Below are positions 25,268-34,047 of a DNA stretch of 61,151 bases, one piece after another. Under the pieces are notes generated by a model. The model worked only from the letters and a program-made list of their open reading frames with translations. It did not search any database and was not told the DNA's origin. The translations under genes and the position numbers were made by a program. Source of the stretch: Gemmatimonas sp. (GTDB lineage: Bacteria > Gemmatimonadota > Gemmatimonadetes > Gemmatimonadales > Gemmatimonadaceae). The DNA is taken from the NCBI RefSeq assembly GCF_027531815.1, contig NZ_JAPZSK010000012.1:1-61151 (forward strand), given 5' to 3'. Every line of letters begins with the position of its first letter. The stretch's first letter is position 1.

Positions 25268-25675
25268 GTGCGGCGGGACGCGGTATCCGGCCGGCTGCAG
25301 CGTGGCGTGATGCGCGCCACGAAGACCCACGCGTCCGGAGACTCGTGCCTCCTTCTCGCGAATACCCACGCCCGCCTGCAGCGCGCCGATGCCCATCTGG
25401 CCGTGCGTCTCGTCGCGCGCGCACGCGGCGTCCCTGACTGTCGCTCTTTCGAGTCGATGGGACCGCGGGGCTTCCGCCTGGCGGCCCACCGTCGGCTGGC
25501 GAACGAGCATGGGCTGGGGCCGGTGCTCGCCACGGCGGCCGAGCAAGTCGGGGCGGTCCGCGTGGCGCTCAATCTGGTCAGTGATCGCCTGCTGTTCCCG
25601 CCCGTGCACACCCCCGAACGGCTCATGCGGCAGGTGCGTGACCTCGTTCCGCGGGACGTGGGTCCGGACTGCTGA
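25268..25675 (+). CDS. Hypothetical protein, divergent from the glycosyltransferase
   Basis: A 135-residue frame with strongly GC-biased third positions, supporting real coding. The GTG at 25268 follows a good Shine-Dalgarno (AGGGAAGGGG, 5 nt spacing). The protein is Ala/Arg/Leu-rich, e.g. DAHLAVRLVARARG and GPVLATAAEQVGAVRVALN, and ends DLVPRDVGPDC. No signal peptide, membrane helix or family motif is seen. A GATAAT-like hexamer at 25244-25249 may be a -10 but would place the transcript start inside the Shine-Dalgarno. Existence is likely; function unknown. Confidence 0.5.
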   Translation: MRRDAVSGRLQRGVMRATKTHASGDSCLLLANTHARLQRADAHLAVRLVARARGVPDCRSFESMGPRGFRLAAHRRLANEHGLGPVLATAAEQVGAVRVALNLVSDRLLFPPVHTPERLMRQVRDLVPRDVGPDC

Positions 25676-25777
25676 CCCGTGCGGCGTGGTCGCGATCGCC
25701 CGCCGTGGCCCCCGGTGACCGGCGACCCGTCGCGCGCGCGGCACCGTTGGCGTATCGCGGCTGAGCGCTTCGTCCCC

Positions 25778-25783
25778 TAGCTT
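25778..25783 (+). promoter_or_regulatory. -10-like TAGCTT 6 nt from the start of the coiled-coil gene (leaderless)
   Basis: TAGCTT, ACGCGC, then ATG at 25790. Transcription would begin at the start codon. Confidence 0.45.
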
Positions 25784-25789
25784 ACGCGC

Positions 25790-26359
25790 ATGTTCGACGA
25801 GCTCCGCGACTCCCTCCGGGCCCTCTCCTCCCGCCTCGATCCCGACGAACGCCGTCGGATGGGGCAGGGAATGCGCGAGGCCATGGTGCATGCCAAGCTC
25901 GCCATCAACGACATGCGCGCGGCGCTGGCCACGACCGAACAGCGACTGCGCGTCGAGGAAGGCGAGCTGGCAACGGTGCGTCGTCGGCAGTCGCTCGCCG
26001 CTGACATCGGTGATCAGGAAACCGTGGCGATTGCCGAGCGGTTCGCGGCACAGCACGCCGAGCGGGTGGCGGTGCTGGAAACGAAACGCATGGCGCAGCA
26101 GCAGGAGCTGGCGCTCGCCGAGCGGGAATACGAGGCCATGAGCAGCGACCTGCGCCAGATCCTCTCCGGCGTGGCCCCTGGAGGAGAGAGCCCCGACGCA
26201 GCGGCTGCCCGCGAAGTGCAGGCGCTGTTCACCCATGAGGACCCCGGCGCGACGGTCGATCCCTTGGCGTCGGGTGCCCCGGCACGCCGCTCCCGTGTGG
26301 AGCGGGAGGCCGATGCGGAAGCCCGTCTGGCCGAGCTCAAGAAGCAGTTCGGACGTTGA
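25790..26359 (+). CDS. Coiled-coil protein, PspA-like architecture
   Basis: A 189-residue, mostly helical cytoplasmic protein. Residues ~25-130 are heptad-like and rich in Glu/Arg/Ala/Gln (ALATTEQRLRVEEGELATVR, then ETKRMAQQQELALAEREYEAM). The C-terminus is shorter and Ala/Arg-rich (VEREADAEARLAELKKQFGR). There is no signal peptide or transmembrane segment. The helical layout is reminiscent of PspA/IM30 proteins but too short for a firm call. The outer-membrane protein gene starts 4 bp downstream, so the two are probably cotranscribed, hinting at an envelope role. Confidence 0.7.
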   Translation: MFDELRDSLRALSSRLDPDERRRMGQGMREAMVHAKLAINDMRAALATTEQRLRVEEGELATVRRRQSLAADIGDQETVAIAERFAAQHAERVAVLETKRMAQQQELALAEREYEAMSSDLRQILSGVAPGGESPDAAAAREVQALFTHEDPGATVDPLASGAPARRSRVEREADAEARLAELKKQFGR

Positions 26360-26363
26360 CGGC

Positions 26364-28142
26364 ATGCTGAGGCAACGGGGGCTGCGATGGCGCAGCGCCG
26401 TGTTCGCGCTGTCCTTCGTGGTGCCGACGCTCGAGGCGCAGCAGATCACGCGAACCGACAGTGTGCGAGCGGCGCCCGTCTCCAGTCAGGGACGGTTGCC
26501 GGTGACCGGATGCTCCGGTCAGGTGATCAGCGACATCGTGGTCATCACCCAGCCGCCCTTCACCGACCGACTGCCGCGTGACCTGGAGTGGGTGCGCCGC
26601 ACGGTGCGTGCGCTGCACGTCAACACCCGCGATGATGTGGTCCGCCGATTCCTGCTGCTCAAGGTTGGCGAGCCGTGCAACCAGATCAAGCGCGCCGAGT
26701 CGGAGCGCATCCTGCGCGCGCAGCCGTACCTCGTGGACGCCCGCATTCGCGCCTACGACGACGAACAGGGGGGCGTACGCCTCGAGGTGGAGACGCGTGA
26801 CGATTTCAGTCTGATGTTCGAGCCTCTCATTCGTGGGTCGTCACCCATCTTTCGCGGCATTCGACTGGGGGAGACCAACCTGGCCGGGAACGCCACGCAG
26901 GCGGCCGTGGAGTGGCGCGACGGGCTGGCCTACAACGATGTGCTGGGCGTGCAGTACACCGACTATCAGTTCCTCGGCGGGCGCGATGAACTGCGCCTCG
27001 AGGCCCGGCGTGAGCCGTTCGGGCAGCGCATGCAGATGCAGGTGGTGCGTCCCTTCTACACGGACCTGCAGCGTCTGGCGTGGATCGGATCGGTGGGTGG
27101 CACCCGTGAGCCGCTGCGCTTTCTGCGCGGCGATCTGCCCATGAACGCGGTGAACGTGCGCCGCGCCTTCGCCAATGTGGGTGGCCTCGCGCGCGTGGGG
27201 CCGGTGGGGCGCCTCAAGCTGCTCGGGCTGCTGCTCACCCGCGAAGAGGAGCGTACCGATTCGGGGTCGCTGCTGCTGACCCGCGAGGGCGTGTTCCCCG
27301 ATACGCTGGGGACGCCCGTTCCGCCGTTTCTGCGCCAGAACGTGATGCGCGCCAACGTGCTGCTGGGCTTTCGCGCCCTCCGGTTCGTGCGCGTGCAGGG
27401 CTTCGACGCCCTCACCGGCGCGCAGGACATCCGGGTGGGGGTGCAGGCGGGCGTGGCGGCGGGGCACTCCATTCCCGTGGGACCGGCGGTGGATCGCGAC
27501 CGGTTTCTGGCCACCAACATCTACCTCGGCTGGGGCGGCGAGAAATGGTTCGCGGGGGCGCAAGGGATCACCGAAGCGCGCTACAGCCTCGACCGCAAGC
27601 GGTGGGAGAATGTCATCGGCAGCGGACGGGCGGCCTGGTACTTCCGCCCGGCGGTGCGGCAGACCACGGTGCTGCAAGCCGAATGGGCAACCGGGCGGCG
27701 CATGCAGGCGCCGCTGCAGCTCTCGCTGGCCGATCGCGAGGGCGGACTGCTGGGGCATCGCCTGTCCACCGATCCGGGAGCGCGCCGGCTGGTCTTTCGC
27801 GCCGAGCAGCGGCTGGTGGTTCCCACACGCCTGAATGTGGCTGATGTGGGCCTTGCCGGATTCGCCGAAGCGGGGCGTCTGTGGGCGGAGCGCTCGGTGC
27901 CCTATGCCATCGATACGCCGTGGCGCGGCGCCGTGGGCATATCCCTGCTGGCCGCCGTGCCCCCCCGTTCCCGCCGGCTGTGGCGGCTCGACGTGGCCGT
28001 GCCGGTGAGCAACGATCCGCGCAAGCGGCTGGAAGTGCGGGTGACCGGCCTCGATCGCAGCCGCACGTTCTGGCGCGACACGCCCGACGTGGAGCGCAGC
28101 CGCGAACGGACGGCGCCGACGTCGTTGTTCACCTGGCCCTGA
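26364..28142 (+). CDS. BamA/TamA-like outer-membrane beta-barrel protein
   Basis: A 592-residue protein with a cleavable signal (MLRQRGLRWRSAVFALSFVVPTLEAQQ) that fixes the ATG at 26364. Residues ~50-165 look like a single POTRA-type domain: VISDIVVITQPPF, then RVLKVGEPCNQ-like 'LLKVGEPCNQIKRAESERILRAQPYLVDARI' and VRLEVETRDDFSL. The rest alternates polar and hydrophobic residues as expected for a C-terminal beta-barrel with aromatic girdles. It is shorter than BamA, which has five POTRAs, so it is more like a patatin-type or TamA-like surface antigen. It may export or insert outer-membrane components; substrate unknown. It follows the coiled-coil gene and ends at a large repeat element. Confidence 0.75.
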   Translation: MLRQRGLRWRSAVFALSFVVPTLEAQQITRTDSVRAAPVSSQGRLPVTGCSGQVISDIVVITQPPFTDRLPRDLEWVRRTVRALHVNTRDDVVRRFLLLKVGEPCNQIKRAESERILRAQPYLVDARIRAYDDEQGGVRLEVETRDDFSLMFEPLIRGSSPIFRGIRLGETNLAGNATQAAVEWRDGLAYNDVLGVQYTDYQFLGGRDELRLEARREPFGQRMQMQVVRPFYTDLQRLAWIGSVGGTREPLRFLRGDLPMNAVNVRRAFANVGGLARVGPVGRLKLLGLLLTREEERTDSGSLLLTREGVFPDTLGTPVPPFLRQNVMRANVLLGFRALRFVRVQGFDALTGAQDIRVGVQAGVAAGHSIPVGPAVDRDRFLATNIYLGWGGEKWFAGAQGITEARYSLDRKRWENVIGSGRAAWYFRPAVRQTTVLQAEWATGRRMQAPLQLSLADREGGLLGHRLSTDPGARRLVFRAEQRLVVPTRLNVADVGLAGFAEAGRLWAERSVPYAIDTPWRGAVGISLLAAVPPRSRRLWRLDVAVPVSNDPRKRLEVRVTGLDRSRTFWRDTPDVERSRERTAPTSLFTWP

Positions 28143-28523
28143 GGGAGGCTGGCGGGGGGGGGAACTACGGGGGGGGGAACTACGCGGGGGGAACTACGCG
28201 CGATCGACGACGCGCTGGAACGAACGCGTTGGCACCCACGTGTTGGCGTGGACGCGTTGGCAGCAACGCATGGGGACGCGGGCAACGACGCGGGCAACGA
28301 CGCGGGCAACGACGCGGGCAACCACGCGGGCAACCACGCGGGGCGACCGAGGCGAAGCCAGGTCGCCCCCCGTCGTTCCCCGGCGTTGTTCCCGGCGTAT
28401 CCGTTTGCGTGGCCACGCGTTGGTGCCAATGCGTCCCTGCCAACGCGTTCGTGCCAACGCGTCGTTGCCAACGCGTCGTCGATCGCGCGTCGTTCCCCGC
28501 GTGGTGGGCCGCCAAGCCACTCT
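28143..28523. repeat. 380 bp inverted-repeat element with internal 12 bp tandem repeats
   Basis: A noncoding stretch between two convergent genes. A perfect 18 bp inverted repeat, CGCGCGATCGACGACGCG (28197-28214) and its complement at 28472-28489, lies at the ends of longer degenerate arms built from ACGCGTTGGCA-type units (28215-28272 and 28420-28471). The centre holds GACGCGGGCAAC repeated about five and a half times (28275-28343), faced by CGTCGTTCCCCGGCGTTGTT. GGGGGGGAACTAC units precede it at 28155-28195. The whole could form a large cruciform or act as a bidirectional terminator. Long frames across it are repeat artefacts. Confidence 0.85.
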
Positions 28524-30053
28524 CTACTTCACGGAGGTCATCATGCGGCGTATGGGCACGACCATCGCCAGCAGGATGGCGGTGCTCACGAACAGGGCAA
28601 TGGCGGTGCCGCTGAACACCGCGGGGGTTTGCTCGAGCTTCGATGGGTCGACATGCCCGCCCACGAGGCCGGCCACGAGGTTGCCTACCGAGGTGGCGAG
28701 GAACCAGATGCCCATCATCTGTCCCACATAGCGCCGCGGCGACAGCTTGGTCATGGACGACAGTCCCACGGGGCTGAGGAACAGCTCCCCGATCGTCTGG
28801 AACATGTAGCTCATGATGAGCCACCAGGGCGAGACGAGCACCGAACCACCGCTGGCCACGACCTTGTTGGCGGCGAACACCATGAGCAGAAAGCCGAGGC
28901 CGGCGAAGGCGAGCCCCATGGCGAACTTGGTGGGGCTCGACAGATCGATGTTCCGCTTGGCCAACCCTACCCACAGGGCGGCGAAGAGGGGAGAGAAGAT
29001 GATGATGAACAGCGAGTTCACCGACTGAAACCACGTGGCCGGGATGTCGAACCCGAACATCGCACGATCGGTGAAGTCGTTGGCAAAGAGCTGCAGCGAC
29101 GTGGGCGCCTGTTCGAACGCCGCCCAGAAGATCGCGGCGAAAACGAACAGCACGAAAATCACCGCGCTGCGCTTTTTTTCATCACCGGTGAGGCCGCCAA
29201 AGGCGAAGATGTAGCCGAAGAACGCCACCGCGATACCAACCAGCACGAAGGTCATCCACCCGCCGATCTGCTGCGGATCGAGCGCCACGACACCGCTGGC
29301 GGCGAGGGCAAACACGATGGCGAGGATCGCCAGCCCCCCGTAGGTGCTGGTACGCACCAGCGACTCCTGCTTCGCCTGCGCCGCCGCATCGGGGTTGCGC
29401 ACGATGTCCTCACCGATCGTCCCCAGCAGCTTCTTGCCAAACAGCCAGAAGCTCAGCAGGCCGAGCGCCATGCCCACGCCGGCCGCGCCGAAGCCCCAGT
29501 GCCAGCTCACGCGCTCACCGAGATAGCCGGTGACGAGCTGCCCAACGAAGGCCCCGGTGTTGATGCCCATGTAGAAAATCGAAAACCCGGCGTCGCGACG
29601 AGCGCCCCCTTCCGGATACAGGTCACCCACGATCGCGGAGATGTTGGGCTTGAGCAGCCCCGTGCCCAGCACGATCAGCACGAGCCCCAGGAAGAAGAAC
29701 ACGGTGCCGAGACGGGCGCCGGCAAAACCCGACACGCCAATGGCCAGGTGCCCGCCGGTGATGAGCACGGCGCCGATGAGAATGGCGCGCCGCAATCCCA
29801 GCCACCGATCGGCAATCCACCCGCCGGGGAGCGACGCCAGGTAGACACTGGCCGCGTAGATGCCCACGATGGCCGACGCCTGCGTGCGCTCGAGGCCGAA
29901 CCCGCCCTCATTCAGCGCGGCCGCCATGAAGAGCACGAGCAGGGGGCGCAGCCCGTAGTACGAGAAGCGCTCCCACATTTCCGTGGCGAAAAGCAGGCCC
30001 AATCCCTTCGGATGTCCGAAGAAGGAACGATCGGTGGTGACGGCGGTGCTCAC
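28524..30053 (-). CDS. POT/PTR-family proton:oligopeptide symporter
   Basis: Inner-membrane proton-coupled importer of di- and tripeptides. The 509-residue product has ~14 hydrophobic segments and the family start [20 protein letters not shown] with [10 protein letters not shown] (E-x-W-E-R-F-x-Y-Y-G motif), then [10 protein letters not shown] and [14 protein letters not shown]. The start is GTG 30053, which overlaps the stop of the ABC ATPase by 4 nt (GTGA). The peptide ABC importer genes lie directly upstream in the same operon, so the cell may pair high-affinity ATP-driven and proton-driven peptide uptake. Confidence 0.92.
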   Translation of the reverse strand: MSTAVTTDRSFFGHPKGLGLLFATEMWERFSYYGLRPLLVLFMAAALNEGGFGLERTQASAIVGIYAASVYLASLPGGWIADRWLGLRRAILIGAVLITGGHLAIGVSGFAGARLGTVFFFLGLVLIVLGTGLLKPNISAIVGDLYPEGGARRDAGFSIFYMGINTGAFVGQLVTGYLGERVSWHWGFGAAGVGMALGLLSFWLFGKKLLGTIGEDIVRNPDAAAQAKQESLVRTSTYGGLAILAIVFALAASGVVALDPQQIGGWMTFVLVGIAVAFFGYIFAFGGLTGDEKKRSAVIFVLFVFAAIFWAAFEQAPTSLQLFANDFTDRAMFGFDIPATWFQSVNSLFIIIFSPLFAALWVGLAKRNIDLSSPTKFAMGLAFAGLGFLLMVFAANKVVASGGSVLVSPWWLIMSYMFQTIGELFLSPVGLSSMTKLSPRRYVGQMMGIWFLATSVGNLVAGLVGGHVDPSKLEQTPAVFSGTAIALFVSTAILLAMVVPIRRMMTSVK

Positions 30054-31093
30054 GGGGTGGGGACTGAAGTGGAGGGTTCCTTGATGCACGCCACGAAGTG
30101 GCCGGGGGCCTTCTCTTCGAGGGGCGGCACAATGCGGCTGCACGCCGCATCCTTGCGCGGATGCGGGCAGCGGGGATGAAACACGCACCCGGACGGCGGG
30201 TGTGCCGGTGACGGCGGCTCGCCCGGCAGCAGTATGCGCCGGCGCACGGCACCGGGCTCGGGGATGGGCACCGCCGACAGCAAGGCCTGCGTATACGGCA
30301 TGCGCGGCGCGGCAAAGAGCGCGGCGCGCGACGCGAGCTCCACGATGCGGCCGAGGTACATCACGGCCACGCGATCGGCCATGTGCGACACCACCGCCAG
30401 ATCGTGCGCAATGAACAGATACGACAGCCCGCGATCACGCTGCAGGTCGCGCAGCAGGTTCACCACCTGCGCCTGTACGCTCACATCGAGCGCCGATACC
30501 GGCTCGTCGCAGACGATGAACGAGGGTTCCACCGCCAGGGCGCGCGCGATGCCCACGCGCTGACGCTGGCCACCGGAGAACTCGTGGGGGTAGCGGGTCG
30601 CATGCTCGGCGCGCAGCCCCACCTCGTCGAGCAGGCGCGCCACGCGGCGATCGGCCTCGGCGCCTTCGGCCAGTGCGTGCACAATGAGCCCCTCGCGAAT
30701 GGCCTCGCCCACGGTCAGACGCGGATTGAGGGAGCTGTAGGGATCCTGAAAGACGATCTGCATGTGGCGCCGCATGCGCCGCAGCGACTCGCCCTGAAGC
30801 GCGAGGACATCGGTGCCGTTGAAATGCACCTCGCCACGCGTCGGCTCCACGAGGCGCAGCAGCGCGCGCCCGGTCGTGGTCTTGCCGCACCCCGATTCGC
30901 CCACCAGCGCCAACGTTTCTCCCCGGTAGACCGCGAACGACACATCGTCCACCGCCTTCACGGCGCCCACGACGCGCTGCAGGAGACCGCGTCGGATGGG
31001 GAAGTGCTTCGTGAGCCCACGCACCGTCAGGAGCGGCGCCCCGGAGGTCGTGTACCCAGGCGTCTCCGCCGCCGCCGAACGCTCGGCGCTCAC
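30050..31093 (-). CDS. dppF: Peptide ABC transporter ATP-binding protein, DppF/OppF type
   Basis: Second ATPase of a peptide importer. The 347-residue protein has Walker [10 protein letters not shown], the Q-loop ([14 protein letters not shown]), signature [14 protein letters not shown], Walker [13 protein letters not shown] and H-loop IAHDL. The C-terminal oligopeptide-transporter extension has the four-Cys pattern of the Opp/Dpp family that may bind iron-sulphur ([18 protein letters not shown]). GTG 31093 overlaps the dppD stop (GTGA) and is preferred over longer non-conserved N-termini. DppF versus OppF cannot be settled. Confidence 0.9.
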   Translation of the reverse strand: MSAERSAAAETPGYTTSGAPLLTVRGLTKHFPIRRGLLQRVVGAVKAVDDVSFAVYRGETLALVGESGCGKTTTGRALLRLVEPTRGEVHFNGTDVLALQGESLRRMRRHMQIVFQDPYSSLNPRLTVGEAIREGLIVHALAEGAEADRRVARLLDEVGLRAEHATRYPHEFSGGQRQRVGIARALAVEPSFIVCDEPVSALDVSVQAQVVNLLRDLQRDRGLSYLFIAHDLAVVSHMADRVAVMYLGRIVELASRAALFAAPRMPYTQALLSAVPIPEPGAVRRRILLPGEPPSPAHPPSGCVFHPRCPHPRKDAACSRIVPPLEEKAPGHFVACIKEPSTSVPTP

Positions 31094-32139
31094 GGGCGCG
31101 ATACCTCGGCCACCGGCAGAGCGTGCCGGCGACGGTCGGGCTCCTGCACCAGGTGACAGCGGGCGCGATGCGCCGGCCCCACCTGGTACAGCACTGGCTC
31201 CTCCCGCGCGCAACGGTCCCAGGCGTGCGCGCAGCGGTCGCGGAAGGTGCACCCGCCGGGCACGTCGTCCGGCGACGGGACCGTGCCGGGAATGGTCGCG
31301 AGCCGCTCGCCCGGTACCGCGTCGAGCCGAGGCATCGCCGCGAGCAAGCCTTCGGTATAGGGCATCTGCGGTGCCGCGAACAGCGCCGCCACCGGTGCCT
31401 CTTCCACGATACGCCCCGCGTACATCACGATCACCCGTGAGGCCATCTCCGCCACCACGCCCAGATCATGCGTGATGAGCAGCAACGCCATGCCGGTGCG
31501 CGCGCGCAGATCGCGCAGCAGCTCCAGAATCTGCGCCTGGATCGTGACGTCGAGGGCCGTGGTGGGCTCGTCGGCGATCACGAGTTGCGGCGAGAGCACC
31601 AACGCCATGGCGATCATGACACGCTGCCGCATCCCCCCCGACAGCTCATGCGGATACTGTCTCGCCCGCACGGCGGCGTCGGCGATTCCCACCTGGGTCA
31701 GCATGTCGACCGTGCGCGACCACGCCTCCGCGCGACGGCAGCCGGTGTGCACCTGCACCACTTCGGCAATCTGATCGCCGACGGTCAGCACAGGGTTCAG
31801 CGCCGTCGAGGGCTCCTGAAAGATCATCGCCAACTGTTGGCCACGCACCCGGCGCAACGCACGCTCCTCGAGCGTCAGCAGGTCATGCCCGCTGAAACGA
31901 ATCTGCGTGCCGGGCTCGATGCGCCCCGGCGGCGGCACGAGCCGCAACAGGGACAGCGCCGTGAGCGACTTGCCACACCCCGACTCACCGACAAGGCACA
32001 CCGTTTCCCCAGCGGCCACGGTGAACGACACGCCGTCCACCGCATGCACGGCCCCGGTCGCGCCGGGAAACGCCACCTGCAGCGACTGCACCTCGAGCAG
32101 CGCCTGTTCGCGCGTGGGTTCGGCGGAGGGAGAGGTCAC
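31090..32139 (-). CDS. dppD: Peptide ABC transporter ATP-binding protein, DppD/OppD type
   Basis: First ATPase of the importer, 349 residues. It has Walker [11 protein letters not shown], the Q-loop ([15 protein letters not shown]), signature [16 protein letters not shown], Walker [12 protein letters not shown] and H-loop ITHDLG. The Cys-rich C-terminal extension is [14 protein letters not shown]. It begins inside the stop of the permease gene (ATGA overlap), and its own stop is used to start the next ATPase. Members of this family act as a DppD/DppF heterodimer. Confidence 0.92.
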   Translation of the reverse strand: MTSPSAEPTREQALLEVQSLQVAFPGATGAVHAVDGVSFTVAAGETVCLVGESGCGKSLTALSLLRLVPPPGRIEPGTQIRFSGHDLLTLEERALRRVRGQQLAMIFQEPSTALNPVLTVGDQIAEVVQVHTGCRRAEAWSRTVDMLTQVGIADAAVRARQYPHELSGGMRQRVMIAMALVLSPQLVIADEPTTALDVTIQAQILELLRDLRARTGMALLLITHDLGVVAEMASRVIVMYAGRIVEEAPVAALFAAPQMPYTEGLLAAMPRLDAVPGERLATIPGTVPSPDDVPGGCTFRDRCAHAWDRCAREEPVLYQVGPAHRARCHLVQEPDRRRHALPVAEVSRP

Positions 32140-33041
32140 GGGGGACTGGCGGAGGGGACGCGCGACGACCCGGGCAGGACAGCCGAACCGGGGGCGCTCC
32201 CGGCAAACTGGACCGGCGCGAAGCGGTCGCGCAAGGCGTCACCCATCGCGTTGCAGAGCAGGACGGGCAGCAGCATGCACACAGCCGGGAAAACGGTGAG
32301 CCACCACTGCGATTGCATGAGTCCCACGCCGTCGCGAATGATGTTGCCCCAGCTTGCGGCCGGCGGCTGGATGCCGAGCCCCAGAAAGCTCAATCCGGCC
32401 TCGATGCCAATCGTCCCGGCAATGTTGAGCGCGGCCAGGGTGAGCAGCATCGGGGCGAGATGTGGCAGCAGATGCCGCTGCAACAGCCTTCGCGTCGGTA
32501 TGCCGGTGGCTGCAGCGGCGAGCGTGAACTCCCGTGCGCGCAGTGCGCGCAGTTCGTCGTGCACCAGACGCGCCACCGCATACCATCCGGTCAGCCCCGT
32601 GAGCAGCACGAGTGCCACAAGGCCCATCGGCCCGACCGCGCCGAGCACACCAAGCAGCACCAGCAGTCGGGGCACGGAGAAGGCAATGTCGAGCAGGCGT
32701 GCCAGCAGGGTGCTCACCCGCGTCGACGCGAACGCCATGGCGGCCCCGTACGCGGTGCCTACGCTGAGCGCGATGGCGACGGCGCTGAGCGCGAACCCCA
32801 GCGATACCCGGGTACCGGCAAGTACGCGGCTGAGCACGTCACGCGAGTAGGGATCGGTGCCGAACGGGTGCGCCAGCGACGGCGGACGATTCTTGAGGGC
32901 CAGCAGGTCGAGCGGCAGGTTGGGCTCGTACGGGGCGAGCCATGGGGCCACCAGCGCCACGCCTGCCAGCGATGCCAGCAGCCACGTTCCCGTACGCAGG
33001 GGGCGCGACGAGGTGCCGGAACCGGCCGAGGGCGACATCAT
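32136..33041 (-). CDS. dppC: Peptide ABC transporter permease, DppC/OppC type
   Basis: Inner-membrane permease, 301 residues. It has about six hydrophobic helices, the OppC_N segment near the N-terminus (LLASLAGVALVAPWLAPY) and the HPFGTDPYSRDVLSRVLAGTRVSL motif of this subfamily. The EAA-loop coupling helix is AREFTLAAAATGIPTRRLLQRHLLPH. It pairs with the upstream DppB-type subunit, whose stop overlaps its start. Confidence 0.9.
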   Translation of the reverse strand: MMSPSAGSGTSSRPLRTGTWLLASLAGVALVAPWLAPYEPNLPLDLLALKNRPPSLAHPFGTDPYSRDVLSRVLAGTRVSLGFALSAVAIALSVGTAYGAAMAFASTRVSTLLARLLDIAFSVPRLLVLLGVLGAVGPMGLVALVLLTGLTGWYAVARLVHDELRALRAREFTLAAAATGIPTRRLLQRHLLPHLAPMLLTLAALNIAGTIGIEAGLSFLGLGIQPPAASWGNIIRDGVGLMQSQWWLTVFPAVCMLLPVLLCNAMGDALRDRFAPVQFAGSAPGSAVLPGSSRVPSASPP

Positions 33042-34036
33042 GACGTGGCCGCGTTGGGGCGCGCGCCGGCCGCGGGGCGTGGCGTATCGGCCGCCACGCG
33101 CGGGTCGGCCACACCACGCAACAGGTCAATGACGGTCGTGGTCAGCGCAATGACGAGCCCCTGCACGAGCACGCACCCCGCGACCACGTGGTAGTCGCGC
33201 GCGTTAATGGCGTTGAGCATGGTGAGACCCAGGCCGGGCCACGAGAACACCTGCTCCACGAACACCACGCCCAGCATGTTGATGGGCACGAGGATGCCGA
33301 AGACGGTGAGCACCGGCGGCACCGACGCACGCCACGCCTGCCGATACACGCGCCCCGGTGAGAGGCCGGCGGCGAACGCCGTGCGCACGAAGGGTTCGTG
33401 CAGCACATCGCGCATGCTCTGGCGCTGAATGCGCGTCAGCGTGGCCGCGTCGATCAGCGCGACCACGAACGTCGGCAGAACAAGATGCCGCAGCCGATCG
33501 AGCAGCCGTTCGCCGGCCGGCAGGTACGCGTGCAGATCACTCACGAGACCGCCACTCGGCAGCACCGGCCAGATGACGCTGAACAGCAGCAGCAGAAACA
33601 GCGCCACGGTGAATTCGGGCAGACCGTACAGCACGAACACAATGATCGTGAGCACGCGATCGAGCGGTCGCTGCGCATGGATGCCCTGCCACACGCCAAC
33701 GACCGAAGCCGCGAGCAGGGCGAGCAGCAGCCCCGGGACGACGAGCATGAGGCTGTTGGGCAGGGCATCCAGCACGACATCGAGCGCGGGGCGCTGCTGG
33801 AGCGTGGACCATCCCAGGTCGCCCTGGACGAGAGCCGCCAGCCACCGCAGATATTGCACGCCGAGCGGGGCGTCGTACCCGTAGATCTCGCGCAACTGGG
33901 CGCGCACGGTGGCGGGGACTCCTTCGCCCAGCGCGGTCAGCGGATCGCCCGGCGCGAGTTGCAGGCACACGAAGGCGAACGTCGCCGCCGCGAACGTTGC
34001 CATGGCCCCCTGCAGCATGCGCGCGCCCAGGCGCAT
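33038..34036 (-). CDS. dppB: Peptide ABC transporter permease, DppB/OppB type
   Basis: Inner-membrane permease, 332 residues, with six to seven helices. The N-terminal helix leads into FVCLQLAPGDPL, the family's periplasmic signature. The EAA-like coupling loop is EPFVRTAFAAGLSPGRVYRQAWRAS, and the C-terminal FVEQVFSWPGLGLTMLNAI is typical. I place the start at ATG 34036, 11 bp past the dppA stop. Confidence 0.9.
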   Translation of the reverse strand: MRLGARMLQGAMATFAAATFAFVCLQLAPGDPLTALGEGVPATVRAQLREIYGYDAPLGVQYLRWLAALVQGDLGWSTLQQRPALDVVLDALPNSLMLVVPGLLLALLAASVVGVWQGIHAQRPLDRVLTIIVFVLYGLPEFTVALFLLLLFSVIWPVLPSGGLVSDLHAYLPAGERLLDRLRHLVLPTFVVALIDAATLTRIQRQSMRDVLHEPFVRTAFAAGLSPGRVYRQAWRASVPPVLTVFGILVPINMLGVVFVEQVFSWPGLGLTMLNAINARDYHVVAGCVLVQGLVIALTTTVIDLLRGVADPRVAADTPRPAAGARPNAATS

Positions 34037-34047
34037 CCGGCCGGTGG

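Noticed and set aside
28143-28523. CRISPR array in the 12 bp tandem repeats
   Set aside because: The units are contiguous, with no unique spacers and no cas genes.
28248-30179. 643-codon plus-strand frame from the repeat element through the POT gene
   Set aside because: Repeat-derived start and antisense of a clear transporter.
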